Shown here one piece after another: positions 1 to 7,715 of a DNA stretch of 23,737 bases. Positions within the stretch are counted from its first letter, which is position 1; every line of letters starts with the position of its first letter. The stretch comes from an uncultured Peptococcaceae bacterium (GTDB taxonomy: Bacteria > Bacillota > Peptococcia > Peptococcales > Peptococcaceae). The notes under the pieces were generated by a model, which had not been told where the DNA came from, searched no databases, and worked only from the letters and a program-made list of their open reading frames with translations. The DNA lies in assembly GCA_902492275.1 (NCBI GenBank), contig CABUKW010000030.1:1-23737 (forward strand), in the 5' to 3' direction. The translations under genes were made by a program, and so were the position numbers.

Positions 1-77
1 GTTCAGCATGACAAAACAACGACGCCAGAGGCGAAAAAGGCCAGCGAATTTTACGCGACTACTCGCCCATTCGCATG

Positions 78-110
78 GAAAAGGGGTCGGTAAATGGCCG
101 ACCCCTTTTC
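78..110. terminator. Perfect 13-bp hairpin, likely shared terminator
   Basis: GAAAAGGGGTCGG (78-90) and CCGACCCCTTTTC (98-110) are perfect inverted repeats around a 7-base loop. The stem ends in four T on both strands, but neither side has a long U tract. It lies 24 bases beyond the stop of the YibE/F gene and can end that minus-strand operon. It may also end whatever lies left of the window on the plus strand. Confidence 0.6.
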
Positions 111-133
111 CGTGTGTTGTTATTCTGTGCAAG

Positions 134-1285
134 CTATTTTCTTTTCTGATTTGGGCGGCAAAATAACAGGCCGCTGGTCAACGCTGTGAAAGGCGCTACT
201 GTCACCAAACCTAGGCTGCCCACTACGGTATCCAAAATTTCTGCTGAGACATATTTATAATTGAGAATGTGCTCTATGGGAGTTCCCTGGGCCATAAATA
301 CCATCAGCAAAGCGATGTAACCGCCGGAATAAGCCAGCAGTAAGGTGGTTGTCATGGTGCCCATGGCGGCCCGTCCTACGTTCATGCCGGAACGGGTGGC
401 CTCCTGCCAGCTCAGCTCCGGTTTTTTCTGCACCACCTCATAGACAGCGGAGGTAATATCCACGGCCAAATCCATCACAGCGCCGGAAGCGCCGATAAAT
501 ATGCTGGCCATAAAAATCTGCGTCAAATTCAAATTCTGATAGCCGCTGTACAACAGCGTTTCCGAATAGGGCATCACTGCGCCGTGAATTCGGAAGGCGC
601 TGGTAAAAACGGCGCCGGTCAGCGCTGTGGTCAGAATGCCCAAAAAAGCGCCAGACACGGCTGCCGCTGTGCGCCGCTCCCAGCCATACACCAGCAAAAT
701 AATCACTGCAGTCAGGGCCAGTACCAGCAGCAGCCCAATCAGCACCGGATTCCAGCCTCCCAAATAACAAGGCACCAACACCTTCCACAGCATCAGCACT
801 GTAATCACAAAGGACAAAATAGCCCGCAGACCTGCGATGCCTGCAAAGGTCAGCAGAAGCAAGATAAACAGCGCCGCCAACGCCGCTTCCTGCCACAGGC
901 GAAAATGATCGATCATGGTGACCATCAGCACCTCTTGGCCGCTATAACTGACCACCACCAAAGCGTGGTCGCCTACTGCAAAGATTTTGTCCGATTCCAG
1001 CGAGCCTGACAGCATATTGATGCCCGTTACCGTCTGTCCGGCAAATAAGCCGGTTTCCAATTTTAAGGTGCAACGCTGCTCGCCAGATTGAATCAGGCCT
1101 GTATGGATGATGCTGCTGTTATCCACCGCCACCACCTGCGCCCGGCAGTGGTCGGCTTCCTGATAAATCTGCGCGCCCTCATAGCCAGTCGGCAGCAGCA
1201 GCAAGGCTACAGTCAGCAAAATGCTGCCCAAAACGGGCAGCACAATGTTTTTATTCCATGTACGCTGTTGCAGAAGCCGTATCAT
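134..1285 (-). CDS. YibE/F family multi-pass membrane protein
   Basis: The 383-residue product matches the YibE/F-like family, whose biochemical role is not settled; a transport role is often assumed. An N-terminal membrane helix (about residues 14-34) is followed by a small extracytoplasmic beta-rich part (about 40-125). Six or seven membrane helices then run to the C terminus. The glycine- and aspartate-rich stretch around residues 255-285 (IGASGAVMDLAVDITSA) is the family signature. The ATG overlaps the stop codon of the alkaline phosphatase gene (ATGA), so the two are probably translationally coupled. No independent promoter or strong ribosome binding site is visible. The C terminus is short and basic (NQKRK). 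Family assignment is confident; function is not inferred beyond a membrane role linked to the phosphatase. Confidence 0.88.
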   Translation of the reverse strand: MIRLLQQRTWNKNIVLPVLGSILLTVALLLLPTGYEGAQIYQEADHCRAQVVAVDNSSIIHTGLIQSGEQRCTLKLETGLFAGQTVTGINMLSGSLESDKIFAVGDHALVVVSYSGQEVLMVTMIDHFRLWQEAALAALFILLLLTFAGIAGLRAILSFVITVLMLWKVLVPCYLGGWNPVLIGLLLVLALTAVIILLVYGWERRTAAAVSGAFLGILTTALTGAVFTSAFRIHGAVMPYSETLLYSGYQNLNLTQIFMASIFIGASGAVMDLAVDITSAVYEVVQKKPELSWQEATRSGMNVGRAAMGTMTTTLLLAYSGGYIALLMVFMAQGTPIEHILNYKYVSAEILDTVVGSLGLVTVAPFTALTSGLLFCRPNQKRK

Positions 1286-2814
1286 GATTGCACCTGCAGC
1301 AGTGCAGCCATTTTGTTATAAATGTCTGTATTATCGTAGTAGCCTTCAAAGCTGGCGCTGCCTACGCCTTTGGCAAATACCGGTACTGGCAGGCCGGTAT
1401 GGGCATAGGAGGCAAAGTTAATTCCCGATTTGTTGTTCAGGATATGGGTTACTGTTACAGAGAACGGCTCATAACTGCCGTACAGCACATATTCTGCCTG
1501 AGATAAGGTGTCTCCGTTAGAATTCAAGGTTTTCTGATACGCAGTTTTCAGCTTGCTCACTTCATAGTCGGTTAACACCAAATTTGGATTTTCAGCGGCG
1601 TCGGCATCGTCAGGCATCATCAGACCAAACAGCGCCTTCACATCCTGCATGGCTTCGTCAAAGGAAGTTTTATTGGCCTTGTAGCCAGCTACATAGTCCT
1701 CATCATATTTGGCATAAGAGATTTTCTGGTTGCTCAGATTGGTCAAATAGGTATCATAATCGGTGCCGGCAAAACCGATGGTCAGACCGCCGGTTTCATG
1801 GTCGCCGGTTACCAAAATCAGCGTTTCGTTGGGATGCTGGTTATAAAATTCGATGGCTTTATCTACCGCCTTACTCATAGCCACGGTGTCGTTGATGGTA
1901 GCGCCTGCATCGTTGGCGTGGCAGGCCCAGTCAATCTTGCCGCCTTCTACCATCATAAAGAAGCCCTGATCGCCGTCCAGCATTTCAATCCCTTTTTCCA
2001 CATAATCGGCCAGCTGCCATTCATCGCTTTCGGCATCCATGGCATAGCTCATAGCATCGGCATCGGCTAAGGTTTCGGCAATGATGATGGTTTTTCCGTC
2101 AGCAGGCTGCAGCGCTTCTGCCTCTGTCTGATTGTTCACAACATTATAACCCTGTTTTTCGGCCATGGTGTACAGGCTTTCCTGATTGTTGTCATCACCG
2201 GTTGGTTTCAGCAGCGCGCCGCCGGCAAAATAATCGAAACCGCTGTCAACCAGCTCCTGACCGATTTCATAATAGCTGTTGCGGGATTTCTGATGGGCAT
2301 AAAAAGCTGCCGGTGTGGCATGGTTTAAGTTTACAGAGGACACAATCCCGATTTTATAGCCCTTCTGCTCTTTTAATTTTTCTGCAATGGTTTCATAAGA
2401 CTGGGTAAAGGTGGTGTCCATATTGATGGTGCCGCTGTAGGTTTTATAGCCTGTGGCAATGGAAGTAGCGGTAGAGGCCGAGTCAGGACAAAACGACGTG
2501 CTGTCAAAGGTCTGCGCCGAACCGGCTACCGGAAATTCCATAAAATTCAGCTCCTGCGTCTGCACGCCGCCGTTGCTGGCATTGGCGCCCAGATAATAAG
2601 AAGCGCTTTGAATTTGCGGATAGCTCATGCCATCGCCGATAAACAAGAATACATATTTGGGCGTGTTGCTGTTGGTAGCAGCGGCCTGACTGCTCATGGT
2701 TATAACCGGACTGAGCGTCTGTCCGTCAGCCTGCGGCGCAGCAAACCCCACTGCTGTTACCGCCATGCAAGCAAGGACTGTACATGCTGCAATTTTCTTT
2801 ACCTGTTTTTTCAT
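1282..2814 (-). CDS. Secreted alkaline phosphatase, PhoA family
   Basis: This 510-residue phosphomonoesterase is expected outside the membrane. The start at 2814 was chosen because AAAGGAG lies 10 bases upstream; the 27-codon longer open frame has no ribosome site. Residues 1-25 form a signal peptide (basic KKQVKK, hydrophobic core, probable cleavage near GFA/AP). The full alkaline phosphatase set is present: metal ligand in GDGMS (D61), nucleophile Ser112 in PDSASTATS, EGGKIDWACHAND (E290, D295, H299), GDHETGG (D338, H339) and a C-terminal AHTG histidine. It should release inorganic phosphate from phosphomonoesters using two zinc and one magnesium ion. It overlaps the YibE/F gene by four bases and is separated from the ger genes by a terminator, so it has its own promoter. 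Confidence 0.95.
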   Translation of the reverse strand: MKKQVKKIAACTVLACMAVTAVGFAAPQADGQTLSPVITMSSQAAATNSNTPKYVFLFIGDGMSYPQIQSASYYLGANASNGGVQTQELNFMEFPVAGSAQTFDSTSFCPDSASTATSIATGYKTYSGTINMDTTFTQSYETIAEKLKEQKGYKIGIVSSVNLNHATPAAFYAHQKSRNSYYEIGQELVDSGFDYFAGGALLKPTGDDNNQESLYTMAEKQGYNVVNNQTEAEALQPADGKTIIIAETLADADAMSYAMDAESDEWQLADYVEKGIEMLDGDQGFFMMVEGGKIDWACHANDAGATINDTVAMSKAVDKAIEFYNQHPNETLILVTGDHETGGLTIGFAGTDYDTYLTNLSNQKISYAKYDEDYVAGYKANKTSFDEAMQDVKALFGLMMPDDADAAENPNLVLTDYEVSKLKTAYQKTLNSNGDTLSQAEYVLYGSYEPFSVTVTHILNNKSGINFASYAHTGLPVPVFAKGVGSASFEGYYDNTDIYNKMAALLQVQS

Positions 2815-2868
2815 TTTTTTCAATCTCCTTTGTAATCCCTCTTCGGAAGTTTGTCTTACTGTGCTTTT

Positions 2869-2877
2869 ATCATAACA
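2869..2877 (-). promoter_or_regulatory. Possible extended -10 promoter of the phosphatase gene
   Basis: On the minus strand TGTTATGAT fits an extended -10 element (TGnTATAAT), about 55 bases before the start codon. The sequence 17-18 bases upstream is a poor -35. TTTACA-type hexamers occur just upstream and could be part of a PhoP-type box, but they do not form a clean tandem set. Phosphate-starvation control is therefore only a guess. Confidence 0.35.
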
Positions 2878-2932
2878 GTCCATTGTAAAATACACAGGCC
2901 CAAATCGGTAAAGCTTCTGTAAAAATGAACCT

Positions 2933-2981
2933 AAATAAAAAAATCCATCTGACCGCCGACAGCCTGCAGCCAGATGGATTT
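2933..2981 (-). terminator. Intrinsic terminator after the GerMN gene
   Basis: On the minus strand an 11-bp perfect stem (2971-2981 with 2941-2951, loop 19 bases) is followed by TTTTTTTATTT. It sits 35 bases past the stop of the GerMN lipoprotein gene. It separates the germination operon from the alkaline phosphatase genes. Confidence 0.85.
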
Positions 2982-3015
2982 CCTATCTATTTGTGTTTTA
3001 CGCAACGCGGTCAGC

Positions 3016-3672
3016 CTATTGTACCAGCGCTGCGTTGGCGGCTACCGCTTTGCTCAAATCGGTGCCGCCGGCTAAGGTGGTAACGGTTTGCCCTTCGATA
3101 CGAAATTCTACTTCTTCGATGGTGGCAAACTGACATAGCGTGTTGGCAATGGAATAAATGGCCAGTTCTTCACTATTGCCGCTGCTGGCCAGTTGGTTGC
3201 GCAGTTCCTGGCTAAAATCTACAATGCATTTCTTCTCGTCTGGTTTTACATTGATGTCCAACAGCTGGGTGCCGCTGGGAACGGCTGCCACCAAACCGCT
3301 GTCAGGATCTGGGCCTTCCAGCAGAGTTTCCACCGTAGCCCGGGCCATCCCCTCTACCTTGGGAATTTGCTTTTCGGTTTTCACCAGCTTCTGCCGGTCG
3401 GCATCGGCAAAATATAAGCTGACGGTAATTTCTTGCACGGCCTCGCCGATGGTCTGCACAGGCTCGTAGGTTTCCTCAATGGTAATGTCATTGGGGTCTG
3501 GCACTTCCAGCTGATTGGCCTGCTGTCCCGAATCCTCCTCCGCCACGTTCCAAGCCACATCCTGTTTAAAGTCCTGCTTGAGCTGAGACAGCGTTTCACT
3601 GGCCCGATTACAGCCCACTGCGCCGATAGCCAGGCATAGGATCAGCAATCCGATCATCCAAATTCGTTTCAT
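3016..3672 (-). CDS. GerMN-domain lipoprotein
   Basis: The start at 3672 follows GGAGGG by eight bases; the longer open frame to 3753 has no such site. The 218-residue product begins with a lipoprotein signal peptide (basic MKR, hydrophobic core, AVG before Cys21). A low-complexity acidic linker (about 25-75) leads to one GerMN domain (about 80-195). That domain carries the family hallmarks ITVSLYFAD, VETLLEGP, IVDFSQEL and a late VEFRIEGQ strand. GerMN domains occur in spore germination and sporulation proteins such as GerM and in other envelope lipoproteins. It lies 96 bases after gerC on the same strand and is followed by a strong terminator, so it is plausibly the last gene of the ger operon. 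Confidence 0.87.
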   Translation of the reverse strand: MKRIWMIGLLILCLAIGAVGCNRASETLSQLKQDFKQDVAWNVAEEDSGQQANQLEVPDPNDITIEETYEPVQTIGEAVQEITVSLYFADADRQKLVKTEKQIPKVEGMARATVETLLEGPDPDSGLVAAVPSGTQLLDINVKPDEKKCIVDFSQELRNQLASSGNSEELAIYSIANTLCQFATIEEVEFRIEGQTVTTLAGGTDLSKAVAANAALVQ

Positions 3673-3696
3673 CGTTTTTCCCTCCGTCTTTTTGAT

Positions 3697-3739
3697 AAAA
3701 GACAGCTGTGCAGTCTGTCCAGCTGTCAGCCTGTCTTTT
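3697..3739 (-). terminator. Weak hairpin between gerC and the GerMN gene
   Basis: AAAAGACAG (3697-3705) and CTGTCTTTT (3731-3739) form a 9-bp stem with a 25-base loop that itself holds GACAG/CTGTC repeats. On the minus strand it ends in four T followed by ATC. It could be a partial terminator that lowers expression of the GerMN gene relative to gerABC, or the 5' leader structure of that gene. Confidence 0.35.
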
Positions 3740-3768
3740 CTATTCTGATACAATATATTACGGAGGCA

Positions 3769-4884
3769 CTATTTTAATTCATGCAACTGGATATTTGTTT
3801 CCAGCTGCACCTCAATTTTTATCGTGGAAAAAAGCTGCGGCCAATTTTCTTCTGTCACCAAGGCAGGATGCCAGGCCCGCAGCCAGCGTCCCAGCCGCAG
3901 GGTGTCGCAGCCTGTTTGCTGCATTTGGGCCATATAAGCCTCCATCTGCCGCCGGATTTCGGCTTCCGCCGCTGCCTGTACCTCTTGCTGCAGCGTCTTG
4001 ATTTCTTCCAGCGAAAGCTGCTCCGTTTGCAGGTCATTTTCTACAATGACCATTTGCGCCTGTAGCTTGGCCCGCACCTGCAAGGGCTCTTCCGCTATCA
4101 ACTCCCACTTGCATTTCTTTTTGCTCAGCTCTATCGTCACATCGCTCTGCGTGGAGCCTACGTCATGCAAGGTCATCAGCTCCTTGCCGCCGGTAATCCA
4201 GCGATAGCTGGATAACCAGCTTTGATCCACCCAATCCAGCAGCTTTTTATCGGCCACCAGCGCTGCGCCCTGCAGACGGATCGATTGCTCGTTTTCCACT
4301 TCCACGCGGGGAATCACCAAGCCCTCGGCCAGTCCGTTCTCCATGGTCAGATAATAATCGTTGAGGATGGCTTCGCTGTTGTTGACCTGTCGGTTTTGGT
4401 CGCGAATCAGGTTGGTTAAATAATAAATATCTACGTCGGACAATTCAGCTTTGGCTTGCAGCACGTCGCCCGCTTTGCCCTCTACTGCCAGCAAATTGGT
4501 TCGGCGGCGCAGAGCAGTCCGTTTCAGCATGAATGCAAAGCCATCCTCCACATCTTCCTGCAGCAAGCCTTCTCCCAACAGGATAATATCCAGATGGGCC
4601 AGATAAATTTCCCGCGGCGCGCGCATGGCTAGCGCCTCTAAGGCATCGCCCACCGAATCACCCTGCCCGCTGACGATCCATACGCTGTCGCTGGATACGG
4701 TCTCCTCAATGGCGTTGGGCATCAGCAGCTGCATCGTCAGCGCATACTGACCGTCCTCGTAATCCACCGCAACGGCCTGCGCAATGGCCAGCTGATTAAA
4801 ATCCTTTCTGTCCCAACAGCCGTTGCAGAAAGCAGCTGTCAGGCAAAACAGCAGTAAAAGCTTACACCAGGTCGGCGTTTTCAT
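3769..4884 (-). CDS. gerAC: Ger(x)C family spore germination lipoprotein
   Basis: The 371-residue product is the C (lipoprotein) subunit of a GerA-type germinant receptor. A hydrophobic signal (about residues 8-21) leads to NGCWDRKDFNQLAIAQAVAVD, the typical start of the mature protein with lipidated Cys23; the residues before Cys (FCNG) deviate from a classical lipobox. Three domains follow to the end, including a long alpha-helical part rich in Q and E (about 285-330) typical of domain 3. The start codon follows GGGAGGGAG at good spacing and overlaps the gerB end by 23 bases, indicating translational coupling. It should sit on the outer face of the spore inner membrane with GerA and GerB. 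The length is normal for the family. Confidence 0.95.
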   Translation of the reverse strand: MKTPTWCKLLLLFCLTAAFCNGCWDRKDFNQLAIAQAVAVDYEDGQYALTMQLLMPNAIEETVSSDSVWIVSGQGDSVGDALEALAMRAPREIYLAHLDIILLGEGLLQEDVEDGFAFMLKRTALRRRTNLLAVEGKAGDVLQAKAELSDVDIYYLTNLIRDQNRQVNNSEAILNDYYLTMENGLAEGLVIPRVEVENEQSIRLQGAALVADKKLLDWVDQSWLSSYRWITGGKELMTLHDVGSTQSDVTIELSKKKCKWELIAEEPLQVRAKLQAQMVIVENDLQTEQLSLEEIKTLQQEVQAAAEAEIRRQMEAYMAQMQQTGCDTLRLGRWLRAWHPALVTEENWPQLFSTIKIEVQLETNIQLHELK

Positions 4885-5974
4885 GCTGCGCTCCCTCCCT
4901 TCTGCAATAACGCCAGGTTCCCAGCAATACCAGCAACAGCAGCGCTGGAATCAGTCCCAGGCTCAGCAGGGAAAACATCTGGACCAGCTGTAACAGCTGC
5001 AGCAAATTTTTGATTTGCGTGCAAATCAATACCAGGCCCAACACCACGCCCCCATGCAGCCAGGGATTTTTTTTCTGCCCCAGTAATTGATGGGCGCTCT
5101 CCGAGACACTCCAAACCAGCAGACTGCCGTTGGCAAACACCACCGCCATCCACAGCACTGCAAACAGCGCTTCGGTGCGCTCTAAAAAGGAGCTGATTTG
5201 AATCATGCGGGCCAACTCTAAGGGCAGCCAAACCATGGCGCCTACGCTATATTGTCCAAACATGCCCAGTGCCAGCACCAGCCACAAAATAAAAATGCCA
5301 GAGGACATCACCATAGCCAGCAGAAGCTGTCTGGTAAGCGCGCCTGTTTTGCGCACCGCCGGATAAACCATAAACAAGGTCAGCAGGCCGCCGTAAGAGA
5401 ACACGCTGTATTGCATCGCCTGCTCCAGCTGCTGCGGCGCTTTGACAGACAACGGCAGCATATTTTCCAGAGAAAAAATTTGCCAGCTGCCAGCCAAAGC
5501 CAGCAGCACCAAAACCACCAGCAGCAGCGCGCACAGCACCACAATGCGGGCCAGGTCCTCCAAACCGTTCCAGCTTAGCCATCCCACCGCCAGAAACATG
5601 GTAACGGCAATCACCAGACGGGGCGTTTCCAGCAATAAATGTCCATGGATGACCTCCACAAAGCTGTACAGACAGCTAACTGCAAAGGCAAGGTAAAACA
5701 ACAGAAAGCAAAATCCTGTCAGCTTGCCCAGCGGTTTGCCCAGCATAACTGTCAAGGCCTGCAAGAAGGGTTGCTCCTGGCAGCGCTGGCCCCAAAAGGC
5801 GCATACGCAGATAATGACAGCGCCTGTCAACAAACCTGGCAGCAAGGAGCCGATACCGGCAGTGCCGTTTTCTTTTAAAATCAGATAGGGCAAAAGCCAG
5901 AACACGCCGCCCTGCTGCAGAAATAATACAATATGAAACACTTCGCGGTTAGAAATCAGCTTACTACTGCCCAC
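4862..5974 (-). CDS. gerAB: GerAB-type spore germination permease
   Basis: The 370-residue protein is built almost entirely of membrane helices (about ten). It belongs to the amino acid-polyamine-organocation superfamily branch used by germinant receptors, and in characterised receptors this subunit binds the germinant. The N terminus (SNREVFHIVLFLQQGGVFWLLP) matches the family start. The start codon is GTG at 5974, preceded by GAGGAG at nine bases; it overlaps gerA by 11 bases and gerC by 23 bases. No ATG fits better. The germinant cannot be predicted from sequence. Confidence 0.93.
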   Translation of the reverse strand: MGSSKLISNREVFHIVLFLQQGGVFWLLPYLILKENGTAGIGSLLPGLLTGAVIICVCAFWGQRCQEQPFLQALTVMLGKPLGKLTGFCFLLFYLAFAVSCLYSFVEVIHGHLLLETPRLVIAVTMFLAVGWLSWNGLEDLARIVVLCALLLVVLVLLALAGSWQIFSLENMLPLSVKAPQQLEQAMQYSVFSYGGLLTLFMVYPAVRKTGALTRQLLLAMVMSSGIFILWLVLALGMFGQYSVGAMVWLPLELARMIQISSFLERTEALFAVLWMAVVFANGSLLVWSVSESAHQLLGQKKNPWLHGGVVLGLVLICTQIKNLLQLLQLVQMFSLLSLGLIPALLLLVLLGTWRYCRREGAQHENADLV

Positions 5975-7589
5975 GGCTCTCGTCTCCTCTCTGCTTCAGC
6001 GGCTGAACGCTGCGCCGCCAAAAGCTTCTGCCAGAACAGGCCCTTTGGGCAGCCGGTTCTCGAAATTGGGGCCGCAGCATCATTTGCCAACGGGGTGCGC
6101 GAATCAACACATCCCGCAATTCATTCAATTTTAACGGCGCTAAGGGCTCCAGATAAGGAAAGCCAAAGGAGCGCAAATGCACCAGATGCACCAAAATGGC
6201 CAAGAGCCCCAGCCTGACGCCGTAAAGCCCGAAGGCCGCAGCCAGCAGCATCAAGGGAAAGCGCAGCAGCCGGATAGGATAAGAGGCCTCCACCGAGGGC
6301 ACCGTAAAGGAGCCGATGGCGGTAATGGCCACCACAATGACCATCTGCGGCGCAACCAAATGAGCGCTGACCGCCGCGTCGCCGATGACCAGCGCGCCTA
6401 CAATGCCGATGGTATTGCCGATGGCGCCCGGCAGACGAATACTGGCCTCCCGCAACAATTCAAAGGCCAGCTCCATAATCAGCGCTTCCACAAAGGCAGG
6501 AAAGGGCACGCCTTCTCTGGCCGCCGCAATGCTGAGCAATAAATTTAAGGGCAGCATTTCCGGATGATAGGAGGTAATGGCCACATATAACGAAGGAAAG
6601 GTAATGGCAATGAATAAGCCCATGTAGCGAATCCAGCGCATAAAAGTTCCGGAAGCAATCCGATTGTAATAATCCTCCGGCGATTGCAAAAGCTGCACAA
6701 ACATCAGCGGCAGCAGCAACACCTCCGGCGAGCCGTCCACAATCAGTCCAATCCGTCCTTCCAGCAGAGAGGCCGCCACCTTATCGGGCCGCTGGGTGTA
6801 TTGCAGCTGCGGAAAAATAGAGAAAGGCGCGTCTTCGATATATTGTTCGATACAGCTGGCATCTAAAATACTGTCTACATCTTTTAAATTGTCTAAACGG
6901 CGGTGTACTTCGGCAATAATATTGTCATTGGCCACGCCTTCCAGATACACGATCGAAACCTGGGTCTGGGTAAGGCGGCCCAAGGTTTTTTCTTCAAATT
7001 TTAATTGATTGGTACGCAGACGGCGACGAAGCAGCGCTGTATTGACGCGCAGCGCTTCGGTAAAGGCTTCCTGCGGGCCGCGCAGCACCATTTCATTTTG
7101 CGAGCTTTCCACCGAGCGGTGGGGAAAGCCTTTGGCGTCTACAATAAAGGCCTGACGGCAGCCGTCCAACAGCAGCAGTACATCGCCGTTCATCATAGCC
7201 TGACAGCCCTGTTCCAAATCGTCTACAATGGTGATTTCACCGGCTGGCAGCAGATGCTGCTTCACATAAGAAAAAAAATTTTTCAGATTTTGGTCATTTT
7301 CTGCATCATATTGGACCAATTCTGCGTCTATCAAAAGAGGCTGTAAAATATTATCATGCACAACCTTGCTGCTGGTCATGCCGTCAAAATAAAAAACAGC
7401 GGCCTGCCGCTCTTGCCGTCCGCCGACGGTAAACTGCCGGTAAACCAAATCGCTGCAGCGAACATAACGGTTCTGCAGCCAGGCCATGTCCTGCAACAGC
7501 ACACCCTGCAGCGGAACTTTGGGAATTGCGTCATCGGAAGAAGAGGAAGGCGCCACAAGCTGTGGCCTCTGTACCTTGAGTTTTTTCAT
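5964..7589 (-). CDS. gerAA: GerAA-type spore germination receptor subunit A
   Basis: The start at 7589 is set by AGGAGG five bases upstream; the 18 codons further upstream overlap the promoter. The 541-residue product has a hydrophilic N-terminal half (about 1-290) and a membrane half. The signature block EGVPFPAFVEALIMELAFE (about 359-377), continuing into LLREASIRLPGAIGNTIG, identifies the GerA family. About five helices follow up to residue 475, then a basic C-terminal tail (AQRACSGRSFWRRS and onward). With the overlapping gerB and gerC it forms a complete A-B-C receptor in the spore inner membrane. Expression is probably forespore-specific, given the sigma-G-like promoter. Confidence 0.95.
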   Translation of the reverse strand: MKKLKVQRPQLVAPSSSSDDAIPKVPLQGVLLQDMAWLQNRYVRCSDLVYRQFTVGGRQERQAAVFYFDGMTSSKVVHDNILQPLLIDAELVQYDAENDQNLKNFFSYVKQHLLPAGEITIVDDLEQGCQAMMNGDVLLLLDGCRQAFIVDAKGFPHRSVESSQNEMVLRGPQEAFTEALRVNTALLRRRLRTNQLKFEEKTLGRLTQTQVSIVYLEGVANDNIIAEVHRRLDNLKDVDSILDASCIEQYIEDAPFSIFPQLQYTQRPDKVAASLLEGRIGLIVDGSPEVLLLPLMFVQLLQSPEDYYNRIASGTFMRWIRYMGLFIAITFPSLYVAITSYHPEMLPLNLLLSIAAAREGVPFPAFVEALIMELAFELLREASIRLPGAIGNTIGIVGALVIGDAAVSAHLVAPQMVIVVAITAIGSFTVPSVEASYPIRLLRFPLMLLAAAFGLYGVRLGLLAILVHLVHLRSFGFPYLEPLAPLKLNELRDVLIRAPRWQMMLRPQFREPAAQRACSGRSFWRRSVQPLKQRGDESRGQ

Positions 7590-7609
7590 AACGTCCTCCT
7601 TTTTTTCCT

Positions 7610-7639
7610 TAGTATTCCCGTCGTTTTTGCCGCTATACA
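7610..7639 (-). promoter_or_regulatory. Sigma-G-like promoter of the ger operon
   Basis: On the minus strand TGTATA (7639-7634), a 17-base spacer and AATACTA (7616-7610) closely match the Bacillus subtilis sigma-G consensus TGAATA and CATACTA. The -10 ends 20 bases before the gerA start codon, leaving a short leader that includes the AGGAGG. This is pattern matching, not measured. Confidence 0.55.
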
Positions 7640-7659
7640 CCAAAATCTGACTAAAAGTT

Positions 7660-7688
7660 TTGCCTATTTATGACTTGTGTGTTATAAT
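7660..7688 (+). promoter_or_regulatory. Vegetative (sigma-A type) promoter of the penicillin-binding protein gene
   Basis: TTGCCT (7660-7665), a 17-base spacer and TATAAT (7683-7688) preceded by TGT give an extended -10. It points away from the ger promoter, so the two transcripts diverge with no overlap. Confidence 0.8.
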
Positions 7689-7715
7689 AATGAACTGACT
7701 AAAGGAGGTCTTTTT

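Noticed and set aside
1..93. A plus-strand gene ending at TAA 91-93
   Set aside because: The stop would lie in the loop of the terminator hairpin, and the 30 residues match nothing I recognise.
438..1421. Several open frames within the YibE/F and phosphatase genes on both strands
   Set aside because: They lack ribosome sites, have compositions typical of shadow frames (Gln/His/Arg-rich), and overlap genes with clear families.
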